Below are positions 48,431-61,232 of a stretch of DNA of 64,000 nt, piece by piece. The translations under genes and the position numbers were made by a program. Every line of letters starts with the position of its first letter. The first letter of the stretch is position 1. The DNA comes from Fasciola hepatica. Its lineage: Eukaryota; Platyhelminthes; Trematoda; Plagiorchiida; Fasciolidae. The DNA is taken from NCBI GenBank assembly GCA_948099385.1, contig CANUEZ040000167.1, positions 3,881,001 through 3,945,000 of the forward strand, in the 5' to 3' direction. The notes beneath the pieces were generated by a model. That model saw nothing but the letters and a program-made list of their open reading frames with translations, was not told the origin of the DNA and searched no databases.

Positions 48431-48949
48431 CTGAGTGAGAGTTTCCAATGCGATTCTGGTTGATCCAGGAAAAAAGCCGTGAAAATACTGAAGCAAAACG
48501 TTATTCACCAAGAGAGTTCAATTTTCAGCTCATACACTGCACTAGATCCGTTTGAATACCATATTCCTTTCACAGATGGCCAACGGCAGGAAGTGCATTG
48601 ATGGGGCAGCCGGCAAAATACCGTGAACTTTCGACCTGAGCTGATACATTCATTACAGTTGTCCCAGAAACGCACACCGCACACGGATGATCATAAATGT
48701 AACCCCGCTTGAATTGAGTCATACTTGAAGGAAGAAGCACACAGGCTCAACAATACAACCAAGTTCACTGGAAGAGCAAAAAAACGCTAAAAGATGGAGA
48801 TAACCAACCGTGCGACCACCCTGACCAAACCAACTAAGCCGCGTATCAAAAGGGTCGCGGGCTTAATAAAATATAAGAAAAAAAGTGCTTCAACAACAAT
48901 AATGTGGAAAGTTCTCTAAATAATCGTCGTGGAAATGATCCTAAACAGA

Positions 48950-49520
48950 CAAGATGCCCTGCACACAACTAACTAAACCACCTGCGGTCCCCATAACACT
49001 CAGTGTACGTACTTTATGTCCTAGCAAATTGTGGGATGTGCCATTCAGTTTCCCCAACGTGTTCATCCCCTTAAGACTGGACTTCAGTAACAATACCCAG
49101 CGGCCATTAGTTCATGCGAGAGCTACCACTAACCAGAGGAACCCAATTTCACGGTTCCAGACCTTTACTATCTATCAGTCACTTTTGCCTTTCTTGCAAA
49201 ATACTTGCTTGAGCTTCCGGAGTCTCCAAAACGGATCCACCGTCAGCTGCGCCCTTCCCTGGTATCTGACCAAAGTGCCGATAAAAGCCCAAAATTGAAC
49301 AGTCTCATAACCGCTTACTACCAGAAACTTGTGCGGATTGAATGTTTCAAGAATTTTGCAAAAATCCACCATTTGCACGAGGGGGCGGGCGCTGAGGTTC
49401 CTTTTTGCCTCTCTTAAGAATGGCACAAAGCTTTCATTCGTCAAGCAACGATTGAGTGCAACAAAAGCAGCACACGCCGAGCCAGACCAATCGTGCTGTC
49501 CCAAAATCCACCCCAGTGAC
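48950..49520 (-). pseudogene. LINE F: C-terminal RT fragment
   Basis: The frame 49,175-49,504 (109 codons) contains ALNRCLTNESFVPFLREA and AQLTVDPFWRLRKLKQVF. The second motif aligns with DQLKIDPLWLLRLRKNLLFH at the C-terminus of LINE D. Downstream on the minus strand NREIGFLWLVVALA and RWVLLLKSSLKG fit the final SxRVxxIWNSLP region of CR1-like ORF2, out of frame. It is the 3' part of a relative of LINE D. Its 3' end points toward the ORF1 start of LINE D about 500 bases away, a head-to-tail arrangement. Nothing is recognisable between 48,435 and 48,945. Confidence 0.5.
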
Positions 49521-49529
49521 TAGCCTCTG

Positions 49530-51960
49530 GCATTCTAAGCCTCCTTCCAGTACCACGATCTGATAAGAAGCAACGCGTTCTATCTTGTGAAAACTCTTGA
49601 ATTAGACCTTGGTTTTGGACAAAGCTTCTTAAATCGTTTCCTTTCTCGCTGAAATGAACGTCTGGTTGTCTCATTCTAGCCAAAACGCCTACTGGTGCCT
49701 GTAGAAAGGAATCCGTAGACAAAGAGCGCTCAGCTTAGATGCGCACCGCTCTAATATGACAAGTTTTTTCTCCCTATGATTAATAAGTAGACGGGATGAG
49801 CGTTCGTTCTCGGCAGTGGAAGCCCAGAACGCCACCAACTTGAATAGAAAGTTAGACGCCAATCGGGACAGCTTGTTTAACGGCCTACAGTAGAATGGCA
49901 GACCACCTCATGACCCTATGGTTAGCTGGATACGTAGTGCTTAAGACTGAAAAAGAGGAGTATCACCAGGAAGCAAAGGATCTGGACCATTCAAAGATGC
50001 CCGCGTGTGGACGATGCTAAAATCCAACTTCTGTCACTAACATACAAGGGAGAACTGGAACTAAGTTCTACAGACTAGCCAGGCAAAATTTAGTTCTCTT
50101 ATCGTCACACGTTTTCCACACTCTAACAAGACGTCACGACGGACTCAAAAGCGCACACAGTCTAATGGCCGCGACTTGTGAGACACGACCACATGGGTAG
50201 AAACTGGTACAAATGGAAACGCAAGGCGGCCAAACTGTACTCCTATTGCCTTCCCCAGAAAGTCACTATACTGGAGCCGTGGTCCTTGGCCTGGCGGAAG
50301 GTACCCATAAAGTAAAAAAGTAAAGGCTGATATGCTGAACTTTACGGTTGGCCCACTGTTTTGGCAAAAAGCGGCCAGATTGTGATGTGGTGAGGGAGCC
50401 CTCGAGTCCCGACTGCGGAAGCCGACAAAAGTGAGGCACGATACCGGACTGTCAAAAATATATGGTTCTAAAAGAGTCCCGGAGGACGTTGAGTAAGCCC
50501 AAAAGCCTGAAAACAAAAGGCTAAGAAAAGAAAACATTGAGATGGGCTCCTGGGTAAAGAGATGCAGAGATCTTCCTCCCTGCCATCACAAATCATGAAG
50601 CGGCATTTTACCCGCAATGATCCAACGCACAACAGATCCTCAACCTGTTTTAGGATCAAACTGAACGTGAAGCAGAGATTAGTTTGCTTTGTGTTACAGG
50701 AGTATCCCTGATACGGGGAAGTGCCCGTTGCCTGGCAACTTAAGATGGCATATTTTTACCTTCTCTGAAGCTACCATCGCCGCAAATCCCAACTAATTTT
50801 CATCTTGTTGAACATCTTCCTGTTCGCCTTATTTTCCAGGTACGATTGTTTTACTCCTCATTACTAGCATTTTTCATTTTATTTTTGCCCATTTTTTTAA
50901 ATTTGCTACCACACCTTCAGGATGCTTTTGAAGGTAGCAGAAAGATAGAAAGCTTTTAGCGTCTTCCATGGAAGATACACCATGGCATTCAAGAGAGGAG
51001 ACTAATGAATATTACCTTTAAGGTCCCACCTTCGACGAAGAATTCTCTTCGTGCTACCCTGTCTCATAGCTCAGTAGGATCTTAGGTTGGTTTCACTTCT
51101 ACCGGGGTTCTCTTGCTTCTGAGGAAGAGAAAATGGGTGGTCAGACAACTAGAAATCTGTAACATTGCGGTGACCCCGGGGACGAAGTCTGTGCTTCGTT
51201 GTTCTGTTGCTTCTAGTGAGGATCTCTGAAGCCTCGGGTGCAAGAAACTGGATTCAAATTTGGCTCAGGCCTCACATCCTTCGATGTTATCCTATCCAAT
51301 TTTCCTAAGAGTAAGCTACCATCTGACGGCTTGATGGACCTCAGGACAGCATACCTTTTCTAAATACTAATCGAGCTCTTCTCGCACCCATTTGGACCGA
51401 TCGTCCACCTCGGCTATTTTCCCGGACGCCTTGTAAGCTACTCGGCTATAGGACTCGTCAGTGCTCGTGAATCCTCTTGGGGACTTGAAAGGATTTCAGG
51501 CATGGATCACCCAAAGGCAACAGCTGTTCAACACAGGCGTACTGTCCCGTCCAACTTACTCTAGTGGGAACTAAGTTCCGCCCCATATTCATTTCCTTTT
51601 TATTGGTACGGAATACATTGTTTGTATAAGATATGTGCTAGTCATAACCAAAAAAGGAGCAAAAGCTTATTGGCTCACTGATAGATCTAAATAGTCCGTC
51701 TGGCTGGTTTGGCCGGCTGCGCCCGAATTGGTTTATTCGGCTCAGGTAGCAAGTCATCAGCTGACCGATCCATTGACTTCCTGACCGGCTCTGGTCTTGT
51801 CGGAAATCCTGCTCCGCCGAACACGTGCTGTTTGCTTCATTGAACCTGGCCTCCTGGTAGTACCTACCTGGACGCATTCCATCACAGCGAGTGTGTGTAG
51901 TCATTTCATCTAGAACATCGGCGGAGAATCGGAGTACCTGGGCCCAAAATCCCACAAGTA
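49530..51960. other. Intergenic DNA, nothing firmly recognised
   Basis: Frames up to 130 codons occur (50,145-50,537, minus) without family motifs. On the plus strand near 50,240-50,300 the reading SPESHYTGAVVLGLAEGT vaguely recalls a LINE ORF1 segment, which might belong with LINE C downstream. I do not call it. Confidence 0.3.
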
Positions 51961-51964
51961 ATAA

Positions 51965-52640
51965 AGAAGGTTAAAGCCACCCATGACCTCATAATCCTGA
52001 TGAACGATCGCTACCAGCCATCTCCGCAGTGTCTAGCTGCCGTGGCTAAAGGGCACCAGGCCCTCCGCCATAGGTCACACACCGTGGCCCTAGGAGAAGC
52101 CTATGTTTTGTTGCCTGTCTGCATAACCCTAGTTGGGCCGAACCTGGAATATTTTGTCCAAGCTTACGTCCAGGCTCTTGTGTGCGACACACCTTTTCTT
52201 GAGAGAGTGCAGCTACACTTAGCCGGACTGCCGCTAGAACTCGGAGACAAAACATAAAAAAGAGGTTGTTGGCGCTTAAACTTTTCCATGAAACGTAGAA
52301 GACTCGGGTTGGAGGTGCACAGAAGCTTCCAAGCAAATCCGAGGACTACCCATCACAACGGAGCGGCTGTTAGTATTGAAACACAATCCCATTCTGATGG
52401 GTCTCCAGTTTAAGCCGGTCAAACTGAGTATAAAAACAAGGTGAAATTCCTTTTCTCGCAGCGTTGTCAACTCACGGAAAGCGCTGCCGGCTGAGGTGAT
52501 GTCTGCAACGTCAGTGGTGGGCCTAAAGCAAGTATGAACCTTTGCTGACTTCACGTGTTCCCCGAGAGCACTTAAATCGACGTCATTCAGCGGTCCTACT
52601 AGACGCAGCTCCCTTCCTCCTTCTGTCATCACATTTTACT
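51965..52640 (+). pseudogene. LINE C: C-terminal RT fragment
   Basis: The plus strand from 51,969 reads KVKATHDLIILMNDRYQPSP then QCLAAVAKGHQALRH. This matches the KDLGVLVSDDLKPSxQCxxAAxKAxxAL segment that follows the RT domain in CR1-like ORF2. VGPNLEYFVQAYVQ (about 52,130-52,170) is the VRPHLEYCVQAW motif and FLERVQ follows. After frame changes SFSRSVVNSRKALPAEVMSA (about 52,455-52,515) is the final FSxRVVNxWNxLPxEVV motif. No RT palm remains upstream, so only the C-terminal third survives. A 118-codon frame on the other strand here is a shadow. Confidence 0.65.
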
Positions 52641-52644
52641 GTAC

Positions 52645-53155
52645 TATGCCTGCCTCTGACTCTCTGCACCACCCGTTCCCCACAGTTTCAAAGTTATTCG
52701 TCTTATTCCTCACTAATAACACTTCATTTTAGCACCACCTGTATGTATGAAATTCTTGAGAGGAGCCAAACTTCAAGAAAACTGGGGTCGCTTGAATACC
52801 GGACAGACAGCGCCGTGCGCGGTTCATAATTCTCACTTTGCGAAGTTTGACAGATTCCCCATGACGGCATCTTTCGTGCTACTCAGGCCAAAAGAGCTGC
52901 CGCAAGCCCGAATTTTCTTCCACTGTCCAGCGATTTATCTTCCAGATCACTGGCAGTACAAATGCAGGACACTGTTAGGATTTGTGTCTTGAACCCTCCA
53001 CATTTTTCCCATTGTCCTATTATCCAGTGAACTATCTCCCAGCTCACTGGTGACGCCAAGACAACAAGATACTCCCAAGATCAGGGAACATTTGGGCTTT
53101 AGCCTCTACCTGTGTACAGCTTCAAGAATTCAAGACTCAACCTCTAGTTGGTACT
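52645..53155. other. Spacer between LINE C and LINE E
   Basis: Likely the LINE C 3' UTR and the LINE E 5' region; no motif or repeat tract seen. Confidence 0.35.
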
Positions 53156-53159
53156 ACCT

Positions 53160-54700
53160 AATACAAACTGCTCCCGTTGTGCCTCCCTGCTGTCTGCGAT
53201 ATTTCCGCTTATCCGCGAGTTGCTTCTTACTTTTTCTGGTTCCTCTTGCTCGGTTTGGTGTGCTACGTTTTTAACTCATCTGTGACTCAGTGGTTTATAC
53301 CAACGCCACCCAGAAACTTGGACGAGTCTACGTTTCTCATGCTTCTAGACCCTGAGCCTATTGGTTCCGATGCCGGCTGGGCCAAGAGTCCTCCCTGTCC
53401 TGATCAACCAGCCCCCGAGGTAAGTGAACTGACGGCTCGGGTGCCCATTCAAAAATGAGATATTGCCCACCTGAAAGCTCTTGTCCCAAATTCACTTCTG
53501 ACAACTGTCGCAGCAACTCAAGCGGTCAAAGTATCCCATCGGATAGTTCTAGGTACAGTTTTTCTAGTCAGATAAACGTCCAAAGCAGCAAAATGGGCTA
53601 TGATTTGGGGTCTATTCCCAGTGAATCGGGAAAAACTCTGCTTAGTGACCCGACCACCAAAATTTTCATCAAGATAGGGTATAATGTCTGCTTCCGAAGT
53701 CTAAGAAAAGACTTTGAGACTAATCTCAGAAGCCAACTCCGAGAATGCTGTCTTCGATCTGCTCACACAAACAAGCACGCCAAGAAAGACATTCCAGCAT
53801 AGCATAGAGGTCTCTCAAACAAACCTCTTCACTTCCGCTCGGAAAGAAAGCAAGGCAAAGGTAAACAATCTGGAAAAAGGAAAGTCCCAGGAAAGAATGG
53901 TGACTTCAACCCTCCTCACTCTCCCCGTGTAGCCCCAACTAGACTGGAGGACAAACTGGAGCCCAAATCCACAGTTGAAACCGCTAGAGTCGCTTCCCCC
54001 GCGCCCACTCAGACGTTTATTCATCCTCCTTCCCTGCAGCTCAGGCACCAACCGAGTCTCTGACTTTCAGCATACCAGTAGTAGACCTTGAGAAATCCGA
54101 CTGCGAGCCGCAAGCAACGGTCGTCGACACGACAGCAGTGACTAAAATGTCCCGGGGAAACAGGCAGGCAGGAAAGAATGTGACAATCCTGACCGAGCCA
54201 TTTCTAGCCCCGCTTTCAAGATACGTAGGCTGCTGAAATTGAAGCGCGACAAGATGGGCCTATTAAATAATCAGTCTGCTTCTGCTGGTGCTAGTAACTC
54301 CCCGGCATTGCTGTTCCCTAAACTGACGCGGCCTCAGCGGGAACCACGAGTGCAGGTCTCCATTTCTTATACCCTACAACCTCTCCAAACTACGCTCTCA
54401 TCTCCAAAGCCTTCTTGCTCATCCTCAGTGCGGACTTGTCCTCCAGAAACGAACTCGAAAAAGGAGCCTTGAGAAAGGCAAAGCCCTCTCAAGAGAATCC
54501 GCGGACGGGCTTGAAGAAAAAACAGCCCCATAAAAATACTCACTCTACTATTCCCCTCCCAACGGAAGTCCTCCACCTTCTAAATTCTCTAGTTGGCACG
54601 CATTAAGATGCCTCTCTACAAACAGCTTTAGTATCCCCACTAAAGTACCGGAAGTGGGACAGCTAGCAGTTGGTAGAGAACCTCACTTTCTGGCAGTTAG
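53160..54700 (+). pseudogene. LINE E ORF1 remnant
   Basis: The plus strand runs through several frames (53,177-53,458, 53,714-53,932, 54,239-54,472) rich in Ser, Pro and basic residues. Near 53,165-53,275 one reading gives NCSRCASLL and then SGSSCSVWCATFL. The Cys spacing recalls a degenerate PHD-like finger, as in LINE D ORF1. The position directly upstream of an endonuclease on the same strand is what makes this ORF1; no single residue pattern proves it. Confidence 0.45.
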
Positions 54701-54719
54701 AGAAACTTGGCCCACCTCA

Positions 54720-55265
54720 GATAACCTGTGTTGAAATTTCTGTCACTGGGTACAAGAGTCTGTAACGACCATTGAGAGGAAAATCCGGTGGAGTGGTCCT
54801 GTGTCTCATCATTAGTTTTTCCTCTTACTTTGTTTAACCTTTTCCCCAGACTCCCTTTACTGGCTCTTTATGGGTGGGGGACAGAATTTCTCCCTCAGAA
54901 TTTCTCCCCGTGGGTGTGATTAGTCGTCCTACACACACTAGTCTGGACTAAACTCTCAATCTCATGGAACAGCTTCTAGGTCTGAAAGTCAACTGTTACT
55001 TCACCCATCTCTTACCATTGGGAGATTTCAAAGCTCCGGGTGTCAGGTGGGAGAGAAACTATGCTGGTGGTCTTTTTGGCCAGGCACTAACAGACCTATT
55101 AGCCAAACTTTCCTGGTAGCAGCTCGTCGGTGGAACAACTAGTTACCGCACAGGAAGCGCCCCTCACCGTTCAATCTGATGACCTCCAACAGGAACCACC
55201 AGGTAGATACGATCGACGTACTTCATCCTCTAGGCAGTACCGACAATGCGGTCCTTCAGTTTGAC
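54720..55265 (+). pseudogene. LINE E ORF2, endonuclease part
   Basis: LPLGDFKAPGVRWERNYAGG (55,012-55,071) matches the GDFNxPxxxW motif, with the catalytic Asn changed to Lys. It is followed by FGQALTDLLA, YRTGSAP and VDTIDVLHPLGSTDNAVL. The last keeps the expected endonuclease end, with SDH altered to TDN. Frames change several times. The catalytic glutamate motif upstream is not clear. The order endonuclease, linker, RT on one strand supports a single element. Confidence 0.7.
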
Positions 55266-55388
55266 TAAATAATTAGCCGACCAGCCAGTGCCCCCCAAAG
55301 CAAGCCCACCCGTGTATTCGGGAGAACCAACTTTGATGACCTAAATCCTGTTTGGCGCACAACACTATCGCTTTAGACCGACCAGCTG

Positions 55389-57345
55389 ATGCAGAAAGTC
55401 TCAACAGGCGGCGAGGGTTGTATCCGCCAAGCCGACCTCCTTTATGTCCTTAGGAAGCGGGTCAGTGCCAACTGTGGGCCTCCGCTGCGGCGATCCATCA
55501 GCAGTCTGTTGGATGAAAGCTTGAGAAGGTTGGCCAGGCTTAAATCCACGGGAATGGAAGCGGAAGCTGCGGAATATAAAGGCTTTCGTAATGTTTGCAA
55601 GGTTAAAGTGAAACTGTTCCTTCCTAAACGTCGAAGGGGTGTCCTCGAGCAAGCCAACATAAACAAGTCTGCCCCCTTCAGGTTTATACGCGAAACGAAG
55701 CAGCCAGTTGCCACCCCACTAGCTCTCTGCCTCGGAGATGGTATTCGAGCCACAACGCATTCTCGAATGGCAAAAAGTTTGAAGGTAGCATTAACAGACT
55801 GCTTATACCTCACTACCTATATCTGTCTATTCCTAACTCCCAGACCTGGCTGCAGAGCAGCACCTATGTACTACAGTGATCACAAGGCAGCAGGTAGAAA
55901 GCCACCTCTACCTGCTTAGTCCATTCAGTTAGATGGGCCCGGATGAGACCCACCATCAAATTCTTAGGGGAGCATCCGTAATATTGGCAGAAATCTACGC
56001 GGTAATGTTCCAGTGAAACTTAGATTCTGGTACGCTCCTAACCTCGTGGAGGAGAGTGACAATCAGCCCCATTCCCAAGAAGGGCGATCGCCACCAACCA
56101 GGGAGCTACAAACCTATAAGCCTGAATAGCAAGATCCCCGAAAGCACGCTAAAGCATGTCATACTGATGGGCCTGATCAAGAAAGGCTTTTTCCCCCTGA
56201 TCAACACGGCTTCCTGCCGGGGTTCATGCAAAACCACCATGATTTCCTCCATGGATAGTCTTACTTGGGCCCACGACGGAGGCATGATTTTGCACGCAAT
56301 CTTTATCGACTTTGAAAAAGCTTTTGGTGGAATATCGCATATTCCTCTTATGCGCAAGCTAGAATCTTATAGGATCTCCGGCAACATGCTTTCTTTTACT
56401 TGTGGCTTTCTCGCCAATAGGCCATTCAATTTCAGAGCAGATCTTCGCTTCTCGGAACCATCCACAATGCACTCTGAAGTCCCTCAAGGATCAGTACTAG
56501 GTCCCTTATTGTTTCTCGTTTATATAAATGACCTTCTAATCAACATCTAAGTGAACACTGCAATGTACGCCGACGACGTTGCGAGCTGAGGAAACGATAC
56601 CACAAAACTGTGGTCGGCAATGGACGACGCCAAGCGATGGTCTGCCGACTGCAGCCTACCGAATAATGAAAGCAAAAGTGTGAGCATGTCACTTGGTAAT
56701 TCCCCGGTTAGTTTTTTAGGACGAATAACGCCAAGCCTTTCCAAGAAGTGGAACCGCATGAGGCTTTCGACCTCTGGCCGAAAGATTTGCTTTCTTTCTC
56801 CCATCACCGCGAACTAGCCAACAGGTCTGCCCTGGTTTTCTCATCATGTTAAGGTGAAACTTCGCTTCGATCATAAAGGAAGATTTTCAGAAAAATAAAG
56901 AGACTTACTTTCTACCCCTTCCAGAATACGGCAGTCATATTGCCTACTCTGGCCTGATGAAGGAGTGAGACATCTTGGAAAGTGTGCAAAGAAAAGCCAC
57001 GAAAGTAGCTCATGGGTTTTCGCGCCCTTTCTCCCCCACGGCTGGCCTACCTAAAACTATACCCTCCACAAACTCACAGAGTTAGAAGAGAATTTTTTAA
57101 TGTACAACAGTTTTACTGCAGGGCTTGCAGATCACCTTTTCATGCGCTCCAGATAGGACTGCCTCAGAGGGCATACTAAGAAAGTGATCAAGTCTCGTCC
57201 TTGTAAAAACGTCCCCAAGAACGTTTTTGCTTACGAAGTAGTTCCACTTAGGAATAACTTACCCCAGGGAGTTATGGACGCTCCTTGCAAAGAAACATTT
57301 AAAAAGCGTTTGGACGAGTTCTTAGGGCTAATATTCATTGCTTGA
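55389..57345 (+). pseudogene. LINE E ORF2, linker and reverse transcriptase
   Basis: The frame 55,389-55,919 holds the basic linker (RLKSTGMEAEAAEYKGFRNV, NKSAPFRFIRETKQP). The frame 56,056-56,550 (164 codons) begins TISPIPKKGDRHQPGSYKPI. It has INTASCRGSCKTTM, the palm motif HAIFIDFEKAFGGISH and EVPQGSVLGPLLFLVYINDL. After a single TAA the same frame continues to the catalytic YADD (56,566-56,577) and then another stop. The C-terminus KNVFAYEVVPLRNNLPQGVM and FKKRLDEFLGLIF ends at a stop near 57,345. The element is nearly full length but clearly dead. The reading is in CR1-like order and it is a different subfamily from LINE A. Confidence 0.8.
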
Positions 57346-57349
57346 ACCT

Positions 57350-58195
57350 TTTCATCATTTCAACCGGTGTCTTCTCTCCTCCGAGTTTCCTTAAACCGGC
57401 CTATCTTTCTTTGCTCTCCTCCCTCAAAATTATACGTACATATAAAAATAAAAAGAATGAAACGCAACAAACTGGCTGCTTCACTTTTGTCTGCTGTGAT
57501 GCGTGGACGATGCACTTTCCCTCTGGTGCCTCATCATACGCGCAATATCCACGTCGCCTTGCTGGTCAGTGTAGACCATTATCTGTGCCACTGCCGGAAA
57601 CGTATGCCCCTGGTAGTTGTCCCCTTTTGTCCAGCTCTCTTGGTTTCAGCGAAACAATGACCACAGACAAGAAGACACTTTAGAAACCGAGAGCTTTTGG
57701 GCTCCAGCCTCAAAGCCGTGTACTAAATCACGATTCCAAGACTTGAATTTTTGAAATACCCTGATTTGAACGAAGTTTCTGAAGTGCACTGCTAAATAAC
57801 AAAAGGTTATTTTGCACCACTTTACGTACCAAAATAACCCCGAGATACGCTTTTCATCCTGGAAATACTTTTGTTCTATTATCCCCTAAAGGTTCTGGAG
57901 TTTTTGAGTATAACGTACCAAGGTATATTATAAATCCTAAGCATTTTCGTACCGAGTACCGTTTTTCCTTGTTCAGAGTCTTTCTGGTATCGCAAGCATA
58001 TCATGACACGTAGAGTTTATTCCCACCTGGCCGCTGGACGCGGCGGCACGCGAAAGAAGGTGCTGAGTTCAAGGTGTGCAGCAGGTGCGCCCACAAATGC
58101 TTTTCCGGGATTAGTAGGGATGTGTATCAGCTATAGGGTAAGAACAGTCTGGTCGAACAGGTTTGTGGGCTCTACAGTGAGGCCGCAAAGTTAAC
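57350..58195. other. LINE E 3' region and spacer
   Basis: An A-rich patch (about 57,438-57,462) lies within what may be the LINE E 3' UTR. Frames at 57,342-57,683 have no recognisable motif. The remaining sequence up to LINE A2 shows nothing. Confidence 0.35.
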
Positions 58196-58199
58196 ACCT

Positions 58200-60856
58200 C
58201 CAGGGCAACATAAAAGGGGTTAGATCGAACTTCCTCCTGAAGAGTACCGAGTCTCTGAGCCCAAGCAGCCGCAGCTTGATGGGTTAGTAAGGCCATATGC
58301 GGAGGCCCTAGGAAAGCTCGAAAGAACGGCCCTCGGGGCAAGAAGACGCCAACTGAGCGGTTGCATCTTACCAGCAGCTCCCACTCCTGTGCGGCTAACT
58401 ACCATGAGTAAGTGGTGACTCAGAAACCCAAGAAGCAAGGCAGAAAAAAGACAGTACGAAAATAGCCACGGACAACATCGGGTAGACAGATCAGTCCGGA
58501 TGTGGTTTTTAGGAAAGTCAGCTGATGGACCTGTGGAGACATTTCCTGTCGTTGGGACGGACACCAACCCTTGGGCTACTGATAATAAGTCAGCGGGAAC
58601 CATTCGTACGGTAATCGAAGGCGATAAGAGATATAGATTGGAGACTGATTCTTGACAAGTTGCCACTTGCAGATGGACTAAGTCTTGTGTCTCTCAAAAA
58701 TGTTCACGGAGAGGAGAAGTGGAAACCTCCGCTCTTAAAAACAGGAGAGAATGACGCACGACCGGTACTGGTCGATTTTGTGGACGAACATTGCAGAGGT
58801 GTGTTGCTAACCAAGGCGACATTGATAGCTTACATCAACAAGGGCGGATATCCGGTTGCACCATTCGAAAATAGAATAATGCCGGGTGGTTTGCTCAAAG
58901 GCGGAACCGTAGCAAAACCCGTGCGGGCGCTGGAAAATGCCCCTGAATACATCAGAATGTGTCGTCCAAGGGTTGGATTAATTCATCAACAACTGTAAGT
59001 GAGCCACACAAGTAGTCGGGGTTTGTGGTAACTAATGGAGTACTGGAAGATAAAAATTGGAGGTGCTGTCCTATGGAGGGAGGCATGACCGTCGTCAGCT
59101 TTGGTGCCAAGATGGCGCACACAGAGATGGATTAAGGGCTTTCGGTTGTGGAATATGACCAGGGGACTCCTTGCACGTCAGTGATGGACATCACCGCGAA
59201 AAACTTGCCACCAACACGGGCATGTCGCCCGGGACCCAGCCAACACCGAGCAATAAAAATCCCGTGTGCCCCAAATCAAATGCGTTGGTTCTATACAGCA
59301 AATCATGTGGCAGTAGAAACAAGTATTTGGAGCTATTCTGACCTGCAGATGAGCAAAGTGCGTCCATAGTTTCCGTCAAGGAAACATGGCTCTCTAATTA
59401 TGAGCACTTACAGGTAGCAGAATGAAATGAGTTTGCTGTCTACAGGAAGGACAGGGAGCATGACTGTGTGGGGAGAGGGGTGGCCGTCCTTACTAGGGCA
59501 GGTACAAACCATCTGAAATCGCGGACCATGGTGTGTACCCGAGATATGCTACTGTTTATAGTTACGCTCACACTCCTGGGCAGAGAGGTGAGCGTGGTCT
59601 CTGTGTATAGGGCCTGGGGCGCAAACCCAGATGAGGAAGCTCAACTCATCCACGCACTTACCATGCTAGTAAAGAAGGCTGACAATACCCCTAAAGTTGG
59701 GGACTTCAACCTACCACACACAGACTGGGTAGTTGTGGCACGTACCCCGGGAACACGAGAGGAGGGATATCTACACTGGCTGCATTCGAATGCTCTGTTC
59801 CAACACATGCAGAAAGGTACCAAATATAGGACTGGCTGTACGCTATCCTTGTTGTATCTAGTGACAACGGATCCTGAGAATGATTTTGCGGAGCCCCATG
59901 TTTGCCCTCCGCCGGGTAAGGGTGACCATATGAGTGTCAACATCACTTTTCGCATGCGTCAACTCAAAGTATTCTAGAGGTCTGTTAGAAGCTCCGCATG
60001 AATGGACATTTCTAAGCTTCTCAAAAGAGCGGTCGATCTAGTATGGGACGTAGCGGAAGATGCTAGCTTGACAAAAAGCTGTCAGGTGATTGGAGAACCC
60101 CTACTAAACCTGAAAAACGAGTTTGCTTCCTTGAAGCGTCGGAGGGATGAAGGCAAGCCGGTATGACGGAGGGCTGCAATGGGTAGATCAGTCAAGCGTA
60201 GAGGCAGCAGCTGGTCTTTCTTTAGGGCTTCCGGGAGTTTCCATGTTAGGATTCCCCGTACCAAGCATAGAAGTGAGGCAGTGGACCTGCTGCAATCTTC
60301 TGAGCACATATATTAAATGAATTTAGCCCGGAGTGTCAAAAAGCTTCCAAAAAGATACTACCGCTGCGTGCAATCTAAGAGTTCTTTGAGCGATGCCGTG
60401 GAACCAATGAGAACCCATAATCATGGAGTGATAGCGGACAACCAGAGAAAAGCGGACGATCTGTGTGGGCATCTTAGTAGTCTGCACAGAATAAATAACG
60501 TCGTACAGATAAGTTTTGAGGGGATCACTCTCCCACACTTAGATCTTCAAGAGGAAACCATACGCAAACACCTGAAAGGTTTGGATATCCATAAGTCTGC
60601 CATGCCAGGTTTTATCCAGCATGCCACCGTTAAGCCTTTGGTCCTCATTCTATCCCTTCAGGTAAATAAGTTCTATAGGGCCACCTTGGATCATTGGAGG
60701 TTGCCACAGGACTGGAGAATGCAGCGATGACAGCTGTTTATAAGGAAGGACCTCGCTCCGAAAAGGGAAACCGCAGGCCTGGTAACCTAGCCTGCATGCT
60801 ATGCAGAGCGTTACAGAAGGTACTCCGGGCGCACATCTGTTGACTCCCACTAGAAT
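58200..60856 (+). mobile_element. LINE A2: relative of LINE A, left part
   Basis: ORF1 reads WKPPLLKTGENDARPVLVDF near 58,720 (frame 58,660-58,998) and extends further 5' than LINE A. The endonuclease reads VSVKETWLS near 59,375, GRGVAVLTRAGTNHLKSRT (59,478) and VGDFNLPHTDW (about 59,697-59,730). GKGDHMSVNI follows, where SDH has become GDH. SLLYLV replaces the expected Asp with Tyr. A linker reads LKNEFASLKRRRDEGKP near 60,110. The RT start, KRYYRCVQSKSS (60,350), runs to QKVLRAHIC (about 60,814-60,840). Each part aligns with LINE A. At 60,857 a Penelope-like element interrupts it, and the RT resumes at 63,137. Stops and frameshifts show it is inactive. Confidence 0.85.
60846..60856 (+). repeat. 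Left target-site duplication of the Penelope-like element
   Basis: CCCACTAGAAT here matches CCTACTAGAAT at 63,137-63,147 with one difference. Both lie in the same reading frame of the interrupted LINE A2, at the same codons (Leu-Glu). Confidence 0.75.
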
Positions 60857-61232
60857 CAACTGTTGACAAACAAGTTGAACGAACGTTTGTTATACTTTCA
60901 AATAATACCAACCCGAGAAAACCAATTGTTGAGGTCCTCATCGATCGGATGAAATTGTTCCATGATTTGTCATCCATATTTCTTGATAAGAGACTGCTTG
61001 AGGTGCTTTCACTTGGGTCATAGATTTTCTGTCCAACCAATATAACTAAACGATTGGATATGGAGGCTGGATTTGAGAGCCTGTACGACCAGCTCTCAGA
61101 TCTTTTTCCGTCCTCGTGGCAGGAGTTATAGAAACTGAAGTCCACGCACATGAATTCGTCTCACCAATATCGCGAAAATAGACCATAAGAGAAAGGATTG
61201 CTACCGTCAGAACACCTGAAGCTTCCCAAAAA

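Noticed and set aside
52276..52632. A 118-codon minus-strand frame
   Set aside because: It is the antisense shadow of the LINE C C-terminal fragment on the plus strand.
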